A stretch of 64,000 nucleotides of DNA, from the NCBI GenBank assembly GCA_037367405.1, contig JAZKJV010007260.1:248001-312000 (forward strand), read 5' to 3'. Below the pieces are notes generated by a model. It was not told where the DNA came from. It searched no databases and saw only the letters and a program-made list of their open reading frames with translations. The translations under genes were made by a program, and so were the position numbers. Positions 44,742 to 57,500 of the stretch are shown piece by piece. Source of the stretch: Ottelia alismoides. Lineage: Eukaryota; Streptophyta; Magnoliopsida; Alismatales; Hydrocharitaceae. The number at the start of each line of letters is the position of its first letter. Position 1 is the stretch's first letter.

Positions 44742-47700
44742 TGATGAAGTGAGATTTATCAAGGGTCGTGTTAATCCACAAGGCGGATCAACAGTCGATG
44801 CGGTGACCGCTCAATAATCCTCAAATCAATCAACAATTAACCCACAAAGCAAGAATGTATCAATTAAGTCCAAAAGTAAATGTGAATTAATTTTTATTAC
44901 TCTACAACAAAATGTATAGTGACAAGCATGTAGAGGTCGAACCACAGAGAGCAATACAAAATGCGTAGCCTAGATGTATCACCAAGTCATCCATGTGTGA
45001 AGCTTGTTTTTATGTGGGTTTTGGGTTTTGTAATTTTTTTTATATTTTTTTTTATATTATTAATTATATAAATCTATATACTATATATATATATATAAAG
45101 AGATATATATATAGGAAGAGAGAGAGAAGTAATCTAGAATATATAATATATATATTTATAAACATAAAAACTTAATATATATAGGCTTATATTTTTAACC
45201 CCTTTTTTGTATATATATATATTTTTTTTTTATATTTCTGATTTTTATGTATTTTTCAATTAAAAAAAAAAACGTCCACAATATAGGACTAAATAAATAG
45301 CCGTATATAATTTGGGTTTTAAAATTATCAAATAACACCCAAAATTGCCCAAATTAATTTTCATATATTAATAATAATATATAGATAATTATAAAAGAGA
45401 AAAATGTATTTTTAGGGTTTTTAAAGAGTTTTTCTAATTTTTATGTTGCTTTTGGGGTTTTATGATTTTTTTAATTTTCTTTTTCATATTTTTAAGGTTT
45501 TTCATTTTCTGGACTCAATATATATATAAATATATCATATATAATTTTTTTGGAATTTTTCAAAAACATTTTCTAATTTTTTTGTATTTTCTAAATTAAA
45601 CAGTACAAAAATGGCTTCTTTTTCATTTTTAATAATCAGGAAAAATGCAAAAAATGCAAACTAAAATATGGGCGTGAACAAGCATGGCATGGAGCATCTA
45701 CCTTAATTTTTGTGAATTTTTAGAAGCCATGTAGGTATTTTTAATAAATAGATAAAGAGACAAAGATAAAATAGCCTGGCAGGGGTATTTTTGCAAATAA
45801 AATAAATTCCAGGGGCACATGTGCAAAAAATACCAGAACATTATAACGTGTTTTGTGATTTTAGGGACTAAGAACAAATAAAGAAACCCGCCAGGGCCCC
45901 CTTGCAATTTAACCACCATGTGGGACTACACGTGATCCGCACCCACAGGGACCAAAATGCAATATCAGAAAGTTCAGGGTCCTGGTTGCAATTTTTCATA
46001 AAAATAATATACTGAACATTTTATTTACTGGACTAAATTCAAATTTACAAACATACAGGGGGTCTTATGCAAAAAGCCCACCTCACGTGGGACGACACGT
46101 GAGGTGACGTGGACTGGACCCAAGAGTAATATCAAAACAGTACAGGGGGTCTCATGCAAAATATCCACATTAATTATAACGTGCTTATTTATTTACAGGA
46201 CTAAAAATAAAATACAAAAAAAACGGGGGTCGAATGTGAAAATTACCCCCAAAAGGCGCGCTGATGGACGGCTGATCTTCGTTCACTTGACACGTGGCGC
46301 CTCCACGTACGCCGATGACGGTTCGTCGATGGAGCGCTAGGATTAGATCATCCGAGATGATCCGACGGTCGAGGCGGTGCTCCATCGGACGGCTGGTCTT
46401 CAATCTGGGCCTTCGTCTTCATCCAACGGCGGAGGAGCTGCGAGGAAGAACAGGGAAGAAGCCTCGCCGAGGCGAGCTTCCTCCGCTCGGATCTCGCTCT
46501 CCCGCCGGTCTTCTTCGCTCCTGAAGGTCCAAGAAGCTTCCTGGAGGTATCCTCTAACGCCTGGAGGTCTCGGATCGGCCAGAGGTACACCGGAGCGCTG
46601 CAACGAGCTCGAAGTAGGGTTACGGCTCCAGGTACCTCCGCCGGCTTGTAAATCGACTCCAGGTGCTCTATTTCGCACCTAACCTGCACAGGAAGAAAGA
46701 GTGGCTCGAGGGCGTCTTCCTCGACCAGGGGTTTGAAGCTGTGAGCAAGCGGATGGTGGTGGGCGACGAAGCTCCGGTGAAGGGTGGGGGAGGAGCTCCG
46801 ATTCGCCAAGACCTGGGGTCCTGGGTTGAACAAGTGCGTGCATTTGATGGAGAACTCGAAGGGGGTGGAGATGAGGCGATTTAGGCGGTCGAAGACAGAG
46901 AGGATCACAGTGGGGGAGTCGCCGGAGCTCAGCTCCGGCGAACTTCGAGTTTCTGATTTTGGCCTAAGCTAATCATCTAAAAGCTAACCTAAGGACTGGA
47001 ATTAAAAGCTAATACTAAAACCTAACTACTAAGCAAGAAAGAACAGCTCTTATACCTGGGGGCCGCCAGGGAGCAGGGTGGTCGCCGGAGCACCACCGCG
47101 ACAAAACTTCTCCTACCTCCGGCCAAGTCGAGGTGCTGGGCGACTCCTCCTGTCACGAGGAACACACCAGGAGCAAGAACAAGGCTTTTTGGTGGAGTGA
47201 AAATGGCCAACTTTAGCTGGGAAGTCGGAGGTTTTTATTTATAGACATTCCGAGGGACCCCCAATGACCGGCGTTTATTGATTAAACCAATGAGTATCAG
47301 ATTGATCTATGATCTTGGCGGTCATCATGGATGATCAGAGGACAAGTCTTGTGAAGGAAGCGAGTGCGATGGTTCACTGAGCCAGGCGGGAAAAATGGCG
47401 GAAATCGGGGAAAAGACGGGTCGCGTGAAGTCAGACGCCTGGAGGTCCAGTTGACCTGCGGTCAACAGGCGCGACGCGCCCATTGGTCCACCTCAGCTGC
47501 TACAAGACAAAATAGCAAGGTTGAAGGAAGATTGATTTATTTGACATCCGAAATGATTTTATTAATTTTTGCTTATAAAATAAAAAATGTGTATTATTTC
47601 ATGTAGTATTTATTCCTGATTTTTATTGAATTTTTCGAGGTGTTTTATTGTGGTTTTATTTTAGTAATGTGTATATGTATGTATTTACACGTATTTTTGG

Positions 47701-48816
47701 ATATTTTATTTTTAATTTATTTATTTTCTTTTATTATTTTCTTGGCTTATTTTATAAATTTATAACTTATTTTTTGTGAGTATAAAGGTATTTTTGTTTG
47801 ATTTTTATACGTTTATTTGTATTTTTAAATAAATAGGTCTATGTATTTGTAAGTATATATATAGGTACTTTACCTGTATTTTATACACATTGTATTTATT
47901 TAAATAATTTTATGTGTTTTTATTAAGGAGTTGTATTTTTAATAGGAAAAATATAAGAGATTTGGATAATTAAAGAATGTTTTTCCCCTTTTATTGGTGT
48001 ATATACTCCATATAGGTATCTTGCCTATATATATGTTACATAGTTTTATTTTGTTTTCCAAATTATTTTTGGTTTTATTCTAATGTCAATATGTACCTGA
48101 ATTATATACATTATCTACAAGATTCTAAAAATATGAATTTGTAAAAATAGTGAATATTGAATAAAATGAATATTTTAATTAGGTATTGTGTACAAGAAGG
48201 GCCAAAAACCTAACTTCTACAGATGGACTCCAAAAATTATGAAACCAATTTTATAAAATAGTTTATGAAATGCTATATACAATTAAAGGTGAGTTTGGGT
48301 GATTTGGAGTTTTTATTTGCAAGATATGGGTCTGTGAAGTTGAAATTTTGGCTTTTTATTCTGTGTATAAAATGTACACTGAGTGTTATTTTTACACAAA
48401 CTCAATTTTGTATTTTTATTTACATTATTATCTACAACTTTCATGAACAAAGTTTCTTTATTTGAGGAATGAATAGTTATGTACAAAATAGGTGTCAAAA
48501 AATGCATAAATGGATGAATGAATAACTGAGATATTTATTGTATATCAGCCCTTATCTCCCCCTACTTTATTCCTTGTCGACCAATACCATGCTGGCCTTG
48601 GTCTCGGGGTTAGGGTCATAAAATATTTACAATATTTTATTCCTTTTTCTTTTCTCTCTTTATTCTATAATTTTGGCATAAAAACTTTATTTAATGTACA
48701 ATTAATACAATGAATAATGAATGCTATTATGTACAAATTATTGTTGTTTACATGCATTTGCTGGGGTTTTTGAGGCCAAAATGATAGAATAAAGGTGATG
48801 AAATGGAGATTCATCA
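44742..48816 (-). repeat. 3' LTR of element C (4075 bp)
   Basis: TGATGAAGTG...GATTCATCA. In the element's direction: U3 (48816 to about 47205), GC-rich block (about 47500-46250) with the TATA, then a long R-U5 with CAGGG...TGCAAA phrases (45776-46230) and AT-rich low-complexity sequence (45000-45700, TATATA runs). A 186-codon frame (46348-46908) lies on the sense strand downstream of the TATA. I do not recognise it and it may be chance in GC-rich DNA. Confidence 0.92.
47236..47244 (-). promoter_or_regulatory. Putative TATA box of LTR C (3' LTR copy)
   Basis: CTATAAATA on the sense strand, in the GC-rich block. The active copy would be the identical one at 62835-62843 in the 5' LTR. Transcription would then leave an untranslated R-U5 stretch of about 2.4 kb before the PBS. 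Confidence 0.5.
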
Positions 48817-48829
48817 CCCCCCTATACTT
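48817..48829 (-). promoter_or_regulatory. Polypurine tract of element C
   Basis: The plus strand reads CCCCCCTATACTT directly against the 3' LTR edge, so the element strand is AAGTATAGGGGGG, the plus-strand primer. It is followed at 48833-48851 by a short inverted repeat (TTTGCTAG, loop TCC, CTAGCAAA). Confidence 0.8.
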
Positions 48830-51584
48830 GCCTTTGCTAGTCCCTAGCAAACACTTATGCAATAAGCGCAAAATGAATAAAGAAAAGAAAAAGGAAAATG
48901 CAAGAAAGACAGAGTGAATTGGGGTGCTTTCAGTGCAATGCATGTCTTTACAAAATCTGAATTTGGAGCTCCTGTTAGACCTTGGGTGTGAAGGTGTGTG
49001 GAACCTAGTCGGGAACCAGTTCTAAAGTACAACAGCCTTCGGTAATCACAGAACTCGGTTCAACCCACCTCAATAGCCGGGTCAGAACTAGTCTACATCA
49101 TACGCAAACTCTTATAACTATGAAGCTGACTTGTACGGTGTAAGTGATATGTAGCTCCCCACCTCAGAAGTGGCAAAGAAACAACCTCCCCCATCCTGGT
49201 AACTCTAATGCCTCGGTCTAGCAACTCTTTCCTCGAGAAGCGGGGTATTCCCTTCTAAGTTCAAGTGCAACCGGCTCAAGGAGAGGGGGAAGAAGTATAG
49301 ACTTTTGGAAGCTCAGCCAGTGTAGCCGAGTCTCCCGCTGCAAGCTTCATGAGATGAAACATGGATACCATAAGCTTTTGCTTTATTGAACTATATACAC
49401 TCCGGTGGGGTTATTAAATTTTCAATCCGACCCACCACTTTTTTGGAGTTCCTTTTTGCAAAATTTTTTTTTTTTCAATTGCATCTGTACAACATATCTA
49501 CATGGTGCAGCATATATACAAGAAATTTCTCCTTGAGCCAGTAGACTATCCCTCTTTTGAAGCTTTATTGCAACCCACAGCTTCAGTCCTTAGACTTCAT
49601 CACCACTAGACCAAGTTGAGGTGCACTTCCTTCACTATAAGAAGAAGAGAGGTTCCGCCTAGAAGTACTACCCTCATATGCTACCCCAGGCCAAAGGAAA
49701 CTGCCTCCTCACCACCTCATCCATGGAGAGCTATGTGAAAGGTGCAGGTGTCCAAGTTAGGTCACGGCCGACAAGAGTCATGCGTGTGTTTCGAAAAGTT
49801 CTATTTAGTCCACTGAGGTGACTTGAACCCAGTCCTGATTTCTCAAAGAATTAAGTCTGAATAGACCTGAAGTACCTTAAACCTAGTTCCCATAAGGTTC
49901 CAGTGTAGTTAGGTGCGGTAAGGTCCAACCGAGCTCCAATTTGAGATTTTCTTAGACTGATTCAATCATCAAGCTTCACTCAAAAAGAATATGAATGGTA
50001 TGCTTATGCTATGTGCAATGAATGATGCAATTTTTCACAAAAATTCGGAAGGATCAAAGAATGTTTTTACAAAAAGAATCTCTGCATAGGAAATACGAAC
50101 TGACAATGTTTAAAGAGTATGTACATTTATTTACACAGGCGTGCTGCTTTATTTTCAAAATTTAGGAAATTTTTAGCGACTTTACAGGTATGCAAGAAAT
50201 AGTTTATTTGGTTATGTATAGAAGGAATTGTATGTATCTTGTTTCTGATTTACTAGTATCTGCCATGGTGTTATTAATAGCTTTTTGAAAATATTTTTGC
50301 AAACTATAGTACACGATAATTTTTGCAATCCTTTACACACATTTGAAAACTATTTTTGCACAGATTTTTCACTATATGTAGATATATACAATTTTCACAA
50401 TACTTTTAACAAGCATTTTTCAAAACATTTGCACATAGGTTTTTGAAATCCTTTCTTTCACACAAAGAAAAATTTTGCAATCAACACAGTTTCACTCATT
50501 TGAAATCATTTCACATCAAATTTTTCCAAAACTGGTCATACTATTTCTCAAATCATGCTGTATAGGTATCTGATTTATTAATCAGTAGGTACAAAAGAAG
50601 AAAAAATGTATTTGACGTATAGTATGGTTTTGTTCTTACAAACTTTATTTGGCTTATTCCTTATTTACAAATGAAAGATTTTTGTGTGGATTCCTCAGAC
50701 TTACTTCGAGAATCATTTTCACAAGGGTTTTTGAAAACTCTAGCCCAAAATAATTTTGCAATATGTACACGCATTTGAAAATCCTTTTACAAATGTTCTA
50801 CACAACATAGATAGATTTTTCAAAACACCTTTGACAATCAACTTTTCACAATCATTTGCACACTACTTTTCACACATTTTGCTTTCACTCAAAGAAAATA
50901 AGTTTTACACACAAAACTAATTTTTCAATCGTTGAATACTTGTTCACGCTATTTTCAAACAAATTTCACACGATTTTTCAAAGGAGAAAGTTTCGTAGAA
51001 CACTTTTCTGACTTACTAGTCAGTATAATTACAATGAGTCTGAGGAACTCACAATCATCTTTTATTATTATAAAGCTACTTTTTACATTTTATTTTATTT
51101 TTCAGTATGAGTTATGGCTTTTAGTATATACACAGTATATACGACCCCCCTATACTTAGCTTGAGCTATGTCCTCATAGATCGAAAGGAAAAAGCAGAGA
51201 CATAACTCGTACTGCGTATAGACAGATCTAAAGAATAAATACGGATGAAATGAATGAATTAGAAGTTGACCGTCCCCCCTATACTAAGGATCAAATAATC
51301 CGAAGTATAGCAGGTGTACAAAAAGCGGGGAGGGTCAAGGGTGAGAATACACTGATCGTACTCAGATTGTCTCCCCCTATACTTAGGGTAAGATACTCCT
51401 AAGTATAGACAAGAAGAGGAGACAATGGAGAGGATCGAACAGAAATCAAGAACCCTAAGTGCTCACCCCCCTATACTTAGGACCAAGTACGTCCTAAGTA
51501 TAGAAAACTGTTTACAAAGGCGGCACGTTTTAGATAGAAAAAGAAAATAGATAAGGAAAAGAAGAAAAGAAGAAAAGAAGAAAA
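48830..51584 (-). other. Noncoding 3' region of element C
   Basis: 2.75 kb between gag-pol and the PPT, the place where some Athila elements carry an envelope-like frame. Here no frame exceeds about 100 codons. 49000-49950 has mixed composition. 50150-51000 is AT-rich and built from variants of TTTTGCACA and TTTTCAAAA. 51145-51503 holds four more polypurine-tract-like motifs, most followed by an inverted repeat. Confidence 0.65.
51145..51503 (-). repeat. Array of four PPT-plus-stem-loop modules
   Basis: On the plus strand C(5-6)TATACT(T/A) occurs at 51145, 51274, 51373 and 51466. The last is followed by a perfect 13-bp inverted repeat, CTATACTTAGGAC 51471-51483 with GTCCTAAGTATAG 51491-51503. 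At 51279-51310 the match is 11 of 13. At 51377-51408 it is 11 bp. The first copy has lost its stem. In element RNA each is a hairpin ending in AGGGGG(G). The true PPT at 48817 has the same form. They may be duplicated plus-strand priming sites or RNA-end signals; function is not known to me. Confidence 0.75.
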
Positions 51585-54500
51585 TCAGAGCAATAATGGT
51601 TGGAGCACATCGTCTGAATCTTTTGGTGCTGCAGGAGGTGTAGAGATATCCTCGGGGTGCACTAACTGAATAGAGTCAACGACGGCCAAGAATGAATCTG
51701 GTTCCAAGTAAGGCTTCAGTAGTTGGCCGTTGACGACGAAGGGCTGTGCGTCAGGGGACAATTCTGATATAACAATGCTTCCGTTGTCACGCACTTCACA
51801 TACTCGAAATGGCCCTGTCCACTTACTTTTTAATTTACCTGGGAATATCCGCAACTTTGCATCAAACAACCACACTTTCTGCCCAACATCGAAGGTCTTT
51901 CGTCTGATGTGCCGGTCATGCCAGCGTTTCACCTTCTCCTTGTACATCAAGGTGTTATCGTATGCGCAGTCTCGGAATTCCAAGAGCCTGTTCAGATCGT
52001 CTTTTCTCTTCTGACCACCTTTTCGTGAGTCCAAGTTACAATTACTAATTGCCCAAAGGGATTTGTGAATTAATTCCACGGGCAGATGACATGGTTTTCC
52101 ATATACAAGACGGTAGGGCGACATGCCCAAGGGAGACTTGTAGGCCGTACGGTAAGCCCAAAGAGCTGAGTCCAAGAGTTGAGACCAGTCTTTTCTGTTT
52201 GGCCTAACAAGTTTCTGCAATATGGTCTTGATTTCTCTATTGGATAACTCCGCCATGCCATTGGTCTGCGGATGATAAGGAGATGCGACGCGGTGATCGA
52301 TGCCGTACTCCTTCGTTAACTTCTTGACCTCTTTGTTGATGAAGTGACTACCCCCGTCGGATATGAGAATCTTCGGTATCCCAAACCGCGAAATGATGTT
52401 CTTCTTCAGAAACTGGCAAACTGTTTTGCTGTCGGCGGCTCGGGCGGGGATAGCTTCAACCCAACGACTCACGTAATCTACGGCAAGAAGGATGTGCTCA
52501 AAACCTTGACTGTTAGGGAAAGGTCCCATGAAGTCAATGCCCCATGCATCGAAAACATCTGCTATCTGAATGATTTTTAGAGGCATTGAGTCTTTGGCAG
52601 TGAGTGTTCCTTTCAGTCGCTGACAATCAAGACATCTTTTAACAAATTCTGCTGCATCCTTAAATAAAGTGGGCCACCATAGGCCACACTGCAATACTTT
52701 CGCTGCCGTACGATCTCCAGAATGGTGCCCACCAGATTCGAGTGAATGACAATGCTCGAGGACACTAGATTGCTCCGTCTGAGGAATGCACCTGCGCCAA
52801 ATACAATCTGCTCCTTCCCTGAATAGAAGGGGATCTTCCCACTGGTAAAAGCGGATGGTCGACATGAATTTGTTCTTCTGATTCTTCGTCCAATCCGAAG
52901 GTCTTACCCCAGAGGCGAGGTAATTTACAATGTCAGCATACCAAGGGAGAGCATCCACGGCTAAAATAGCTTCGTCAGGGAAGGTCTCTGTGATAGGTGC
53001 GTTGCTCAAAGGAGAGTCATGCTGCTCTATTCTGGAGAGGTGATCTGCTACCACGTTCTGAACTCCAGGTTTGTCCTTAATTTCCAGATCGAATTCCTGG
53101 AGGAGAAGGATCCAACGAATCAGTCTGGGCTTGGCATCCTTCTTCTGCTGTAGGTACCGAATAGCAGAGTGGTCTGTGAAAATTGTTACCTTTGACCCCA
53201 ACAAATAGGATCTGAACTTCTCTAAGGCGAAAACCACAGCCAGCAGTTCTTTCTCTGTTACCGTATAATTTCTTTGAGCTTCATCTAATGTTCTGCTGGC
53301 ATAGTGAATGGCATAGGCCGCCTTATCTTTCCTCTGCCCTAGAACAGCTCCGACTGCAACATCTGACGCATCGGTCATTATTTCAAATGGAAGAGTCCAG
53401 TCTGGAGGCTGTAAGATTGGAGCCTGAGTGATAAGCTCCTTCAATTGATTGAAGGCAAGGAGAACTGGCTGATCAACAATAAACTCTGTCTCCTTGCACA
53501 AAAGTTCTGTCAGAGGTCGGGCAATGCGGCTGAAGTCCTTGATAAATCGTCTGTAGAATCCCACATGCCCCAAGAATGACCTCACATTCTTTACTGTCTG
53601 AGGTGGCTGAAGGTTTGAAATGACACCCACCTTGGCTGGGTCGACTTCCATGCCACGTTTGGAAACGACATGCCCCAACACAATACCCTCTGTGACCATA
53701 AAGTGGCTCTTTTCCCATGAGAGCACTAAATTGACTTCCCGGCATTTCTGAAGCACTCTGTCTAGGTGCTCGAGGCAAGAATCGAAATCATCACCATAGA
53801 CGGAGAAATCATCCATGAACACCTCGAGAAAACTGCCTACCATTTCGGCGAAGACTGCTAGCATGCATCTTTGGAAGGTTGCGGGTGCATTGCATAATCC
53901 AAAGGGCATCCTCTTGAAGGCGTAGGTGTCGAACGGGCAAGTGAAGGTAGTCTTCTCTTGATCCTCAGGGGCGATCGCCACTTGGTTGTACCCGGAGTAC
54001 CCATCCAGGAAGCAGAAGAACTCCTTGCCTGCTAATCTCTCCAAGACTTGATCAATAAATGGCAAGGGGAAGTGGTCCTTCTTGGTTGCTGCATTAAGGC
54101 GGCGGTAGTCAACACACACCCGCCAGGATGTCGGTACCCGAGTTGAAATCTCCTCTCCTTTTTCATTTGTGATCACAGTAAGCCCGGATTTCTTGGGAAC
54201 TACATGCAGGGGGCTTACCCACTTTGAATCAGAGATGGGATAAATGAAGCCTGCATCACACCACTTTGTGATTTCCTTCATGACCACGTCCCGAAGGTTA
54301 GGGTTTAGCCTTCTCTGGAATTCGCGGGACGGCTTGGCATCGTCTTCTAAATAGATATGGTGTGAGCACAGAGCTGGGTTTATCCCTCGGAGGTCTGATA
54401 CGCTCCAACCAAGTGCCTTGCGGTTCTTTTCTAAAATCTCGAGAAGTCGAGATTCTTGATCCGGATTCAGCCTGCTGCTGATGATGACTGGATACATGTG

Positions 54501-57500
54501 TTCTTCACCCGTAAGGAAAGCATACTTCAGGCCTGCAGGAAGTGGCTTGAGTTCTGGTTTCGGTCTGTCCCCTTTACCGGTCACTTCTGATACCATGCTG
54601 GTGGTGGAATGTATTTTGAGACTGTTACCATCCTCAACATCCTGTTGAGATCCCAGTGATGCACCGAACGGTTCTGCGGTGAGCTGATTATGTTCGGTCT
54701 GGAGTGAATGCTCAAGAAGGTGCACTTGTATCTGAGAATCTGTCTCCCACACATCATCGGAGCATATGCTGACCGTGCTTTCCAAGTCCTCCTCAAGAGT
54801 GAGGATTTCTCGGGTCCATGGATCGTCCAATGATAACTCTGAATCTCTGATCTCTGCAACAAACTCACAGTCTGCGTCTGATGCTGCTTGACTCTCATCA
54901 GTCGTGGCGTTCTGCTCCTTGTTCATGTTGATCGTGATTTGCTGGGTGTTCGAGCTGAAAGTGATCCTTCCAGACCCGTAATCAACCACGGCACCTGAAG
55001 TACGGAGAAATGGTCTGCCAAGGATGATAGGAGTCTGGAGAAGTGGTGCAGGAGAGTCCATGTCGAGGACTACAAAATCAGCGGGGAATTTCATCTCCTG
55101 CACGGTAACTATCACGTCTTCCAACAAACCGCGGGGCCGCTTAACGGATCGGTCAGCGAACTGAAGGATCATTCGTGTCTGCTTGAGCGGTCCCAGCCTG
55201 AATTCTTGCATTATGGACGAGGGCAGGAGGTTGATGGAAGAACCACTGTCAAGAAGGGTACGCTCGAAGACCTGATTAAAAATCACACAACTGATCAGAG
55301 GTGCTCCTGAGTCTTGCTTTTTCTGGGGGAGGTTGGTGATAGCTGCAACTGTGGCCATGGACAAAACGTGTTTTTCTACCTCTTGGCGTCTGTTGTCTTG
55401 CGCTGAGCGACGCCTGTTAGTGCATGCCTCTTTCAATCCTTTCTTCACAGCTGGCATGTATTCCACGGCCTTCAACAAGGGAATCTCAACAGTCAATTTA
55501 TCCAAAATATCTACAACACCTGGATCAGACAATGCAGTTTTTCTTTTTGCCATTTTTTTGGATTTTTGTATTGCATGCGGAAAAGGAATATTCACATTAC
55601 TGGCAGGAAAATTAGAGTTCTTATTTACATCAAGATTATCGCCCACAGAATGTTGTACATCCGGACTACAAAAAGGTGTACAAGCTGGATCTAACTCTGC
55701 TGGTGCTGCTGGGCGATCAAAAAGGGTAGCATTGGCTCCATCGGCTGGCACAGGATCGGCTGCTGCTGGCGGCTCCTCCAAGGCTGACGCGGCTTCACTT
55801 CTGCTACAGGCTTCTTTTTGGTGTTTTTGTTTTTGCGGATTTTTTTGTATTTTTGGCTGGAATTGCTTCTGGTAATGCACGACGGCTGGACTGGCTTCTC
55901 CTTCCTCTTCCTCCTCACCCGCCCTTGGAGCTGGCACGGCTGATGCGGAAGATGACGATCCACCTGTTTCTTTATTCACCCCATATCTGGTAGCAGGCGG
56001 AGGTAAGGCCCTACCGCTCCTGAGAGTAACAACATTAGAAAACGCAGTAATATCATTATCACACGCGGACTGGACATCACATTCTACCTGCTCCTTCTTC
56101 TTGAAATTATTGGGGTTGGCTTCGACCTGCGCCGGAATGGTAGTGCGAGTGGCGGTCAGGTCGTCAAGCCGCTTGGTCATCTCCGCTAGCCCTTGGACAA
56201 GCTGGGCTAGACACTCCATGGTGGGATTAGCTGGGGGCACATCAGAAGATGCAGCGTGCATACCACGCTGCTGTTGGTTAGATGGGTGGGGAGGCTGCTG
56301 ATGGTGTTGCTGTGGTGGAGCAGGAAGTTGAAGTTGTTGGTATGACGAAGAGGGATACTGCTGGTATGAGTGAGGCTGAGCGGCCGCGTATTGGTGATAC
56401 GGCTGTGGATGGCGATACTGTGGCTGCTGTTGATATGGAAAGTTCTGCCTCCATTGATGTGTGAATTGCGGAGGCTGTTGGTGTTGCTGAGAAGGGTGCC
56501 CAAAACGACCACCCTGAGGTTGGTGGTACTGCCGGTTGGCAAATGGCTGACCCTGGAGTTGCCCCTGAGGGCGGGTCGGCTGTGCATCATTAGTCCAAAC
56601 CCCATTAACTTCCTGGACCAGGGGTGGTGGCGGGAACGCTGAATCGGTGTCTGAGATAAACTCTGGTTGGTACACAACCATCTGCTGTTGCGGCTGGCTC
56701 TGATCAGGTGCCTGCACGTAGTACACGTGCTGAACTGTCGGTGGTTGCTGGCTTGGCTGAGGCTGGTGTAGCGGTGGTTGCTCGTCTTTCCTCTCAGCTG
56801 GAGCTTCGAGCGGTGCTGCCGACTGAACAGAATTGATGGTACCTACCAGCAGTTCTAGCTGCTTGGTGATGTGATCCAGTTTATCCAGGTTCTGGGTCCT
56901 TTTCTCGATCACAGCGAGTTTTTCGAGATCCTGTGATCGCTTCTCGATGATGTCAACTTTAGAGAGATGGCCCCCGATGATGCTGAGGTTGGAGCTCTCA
57001 TCTCTCTCTGATTCCTTAGATGCTGCCATGTGCACTTGCTTTTGAAGGATCTGGGGCTGCTTCTGATAAGCTTTGGATGAAGAGAGGGCGGCCTCTCCCT
57101 CGGCCATTTCTTCGAAAATTTGCCAGACAACATCTTCATCCTTGTTGAAATGGGAGCCCCCACATGCTGCGTCTACGAGCCTTTGACTTTCAATGTTCAG
57201 TCCCCCAAAGAAATGCTGAACCAAGCTGGTCTTCGGAATATCATGATGGGGACACTTCTCCTGCAGATCAGTGAATCTCTCCCATGCTTCATGTATCAAC
57301 TCATGGGGTCCTTGGGAGAAATTACTGATACGGGCCCGCATCTGGTTGAGTCGACCCAGAGGGTAATACTTGTGCAAGAAGGCGGACTTTAGCTCTTCCC
57401 AGGTCGTCACAACCTTCCCCATATGATTGACCCAATAAAGGGCCTTGTCCTGTAGGCTGAAGGGGAAAGCCGTCATCTTGACAATGTCCAGGGGGACATT

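Noticed and set aside
45060..45180. TATA/ATAT runs as a possible origin or promoter
   Set aside because: Simple AT microsatellite inside LTR C, repeated in the other LTR with length changes typical of slippage.
55333..55875. 180-codon plus-strand frame with a signal-like hydrophobic start
   Set aside because: Antisense shadow of element C gag-pol.
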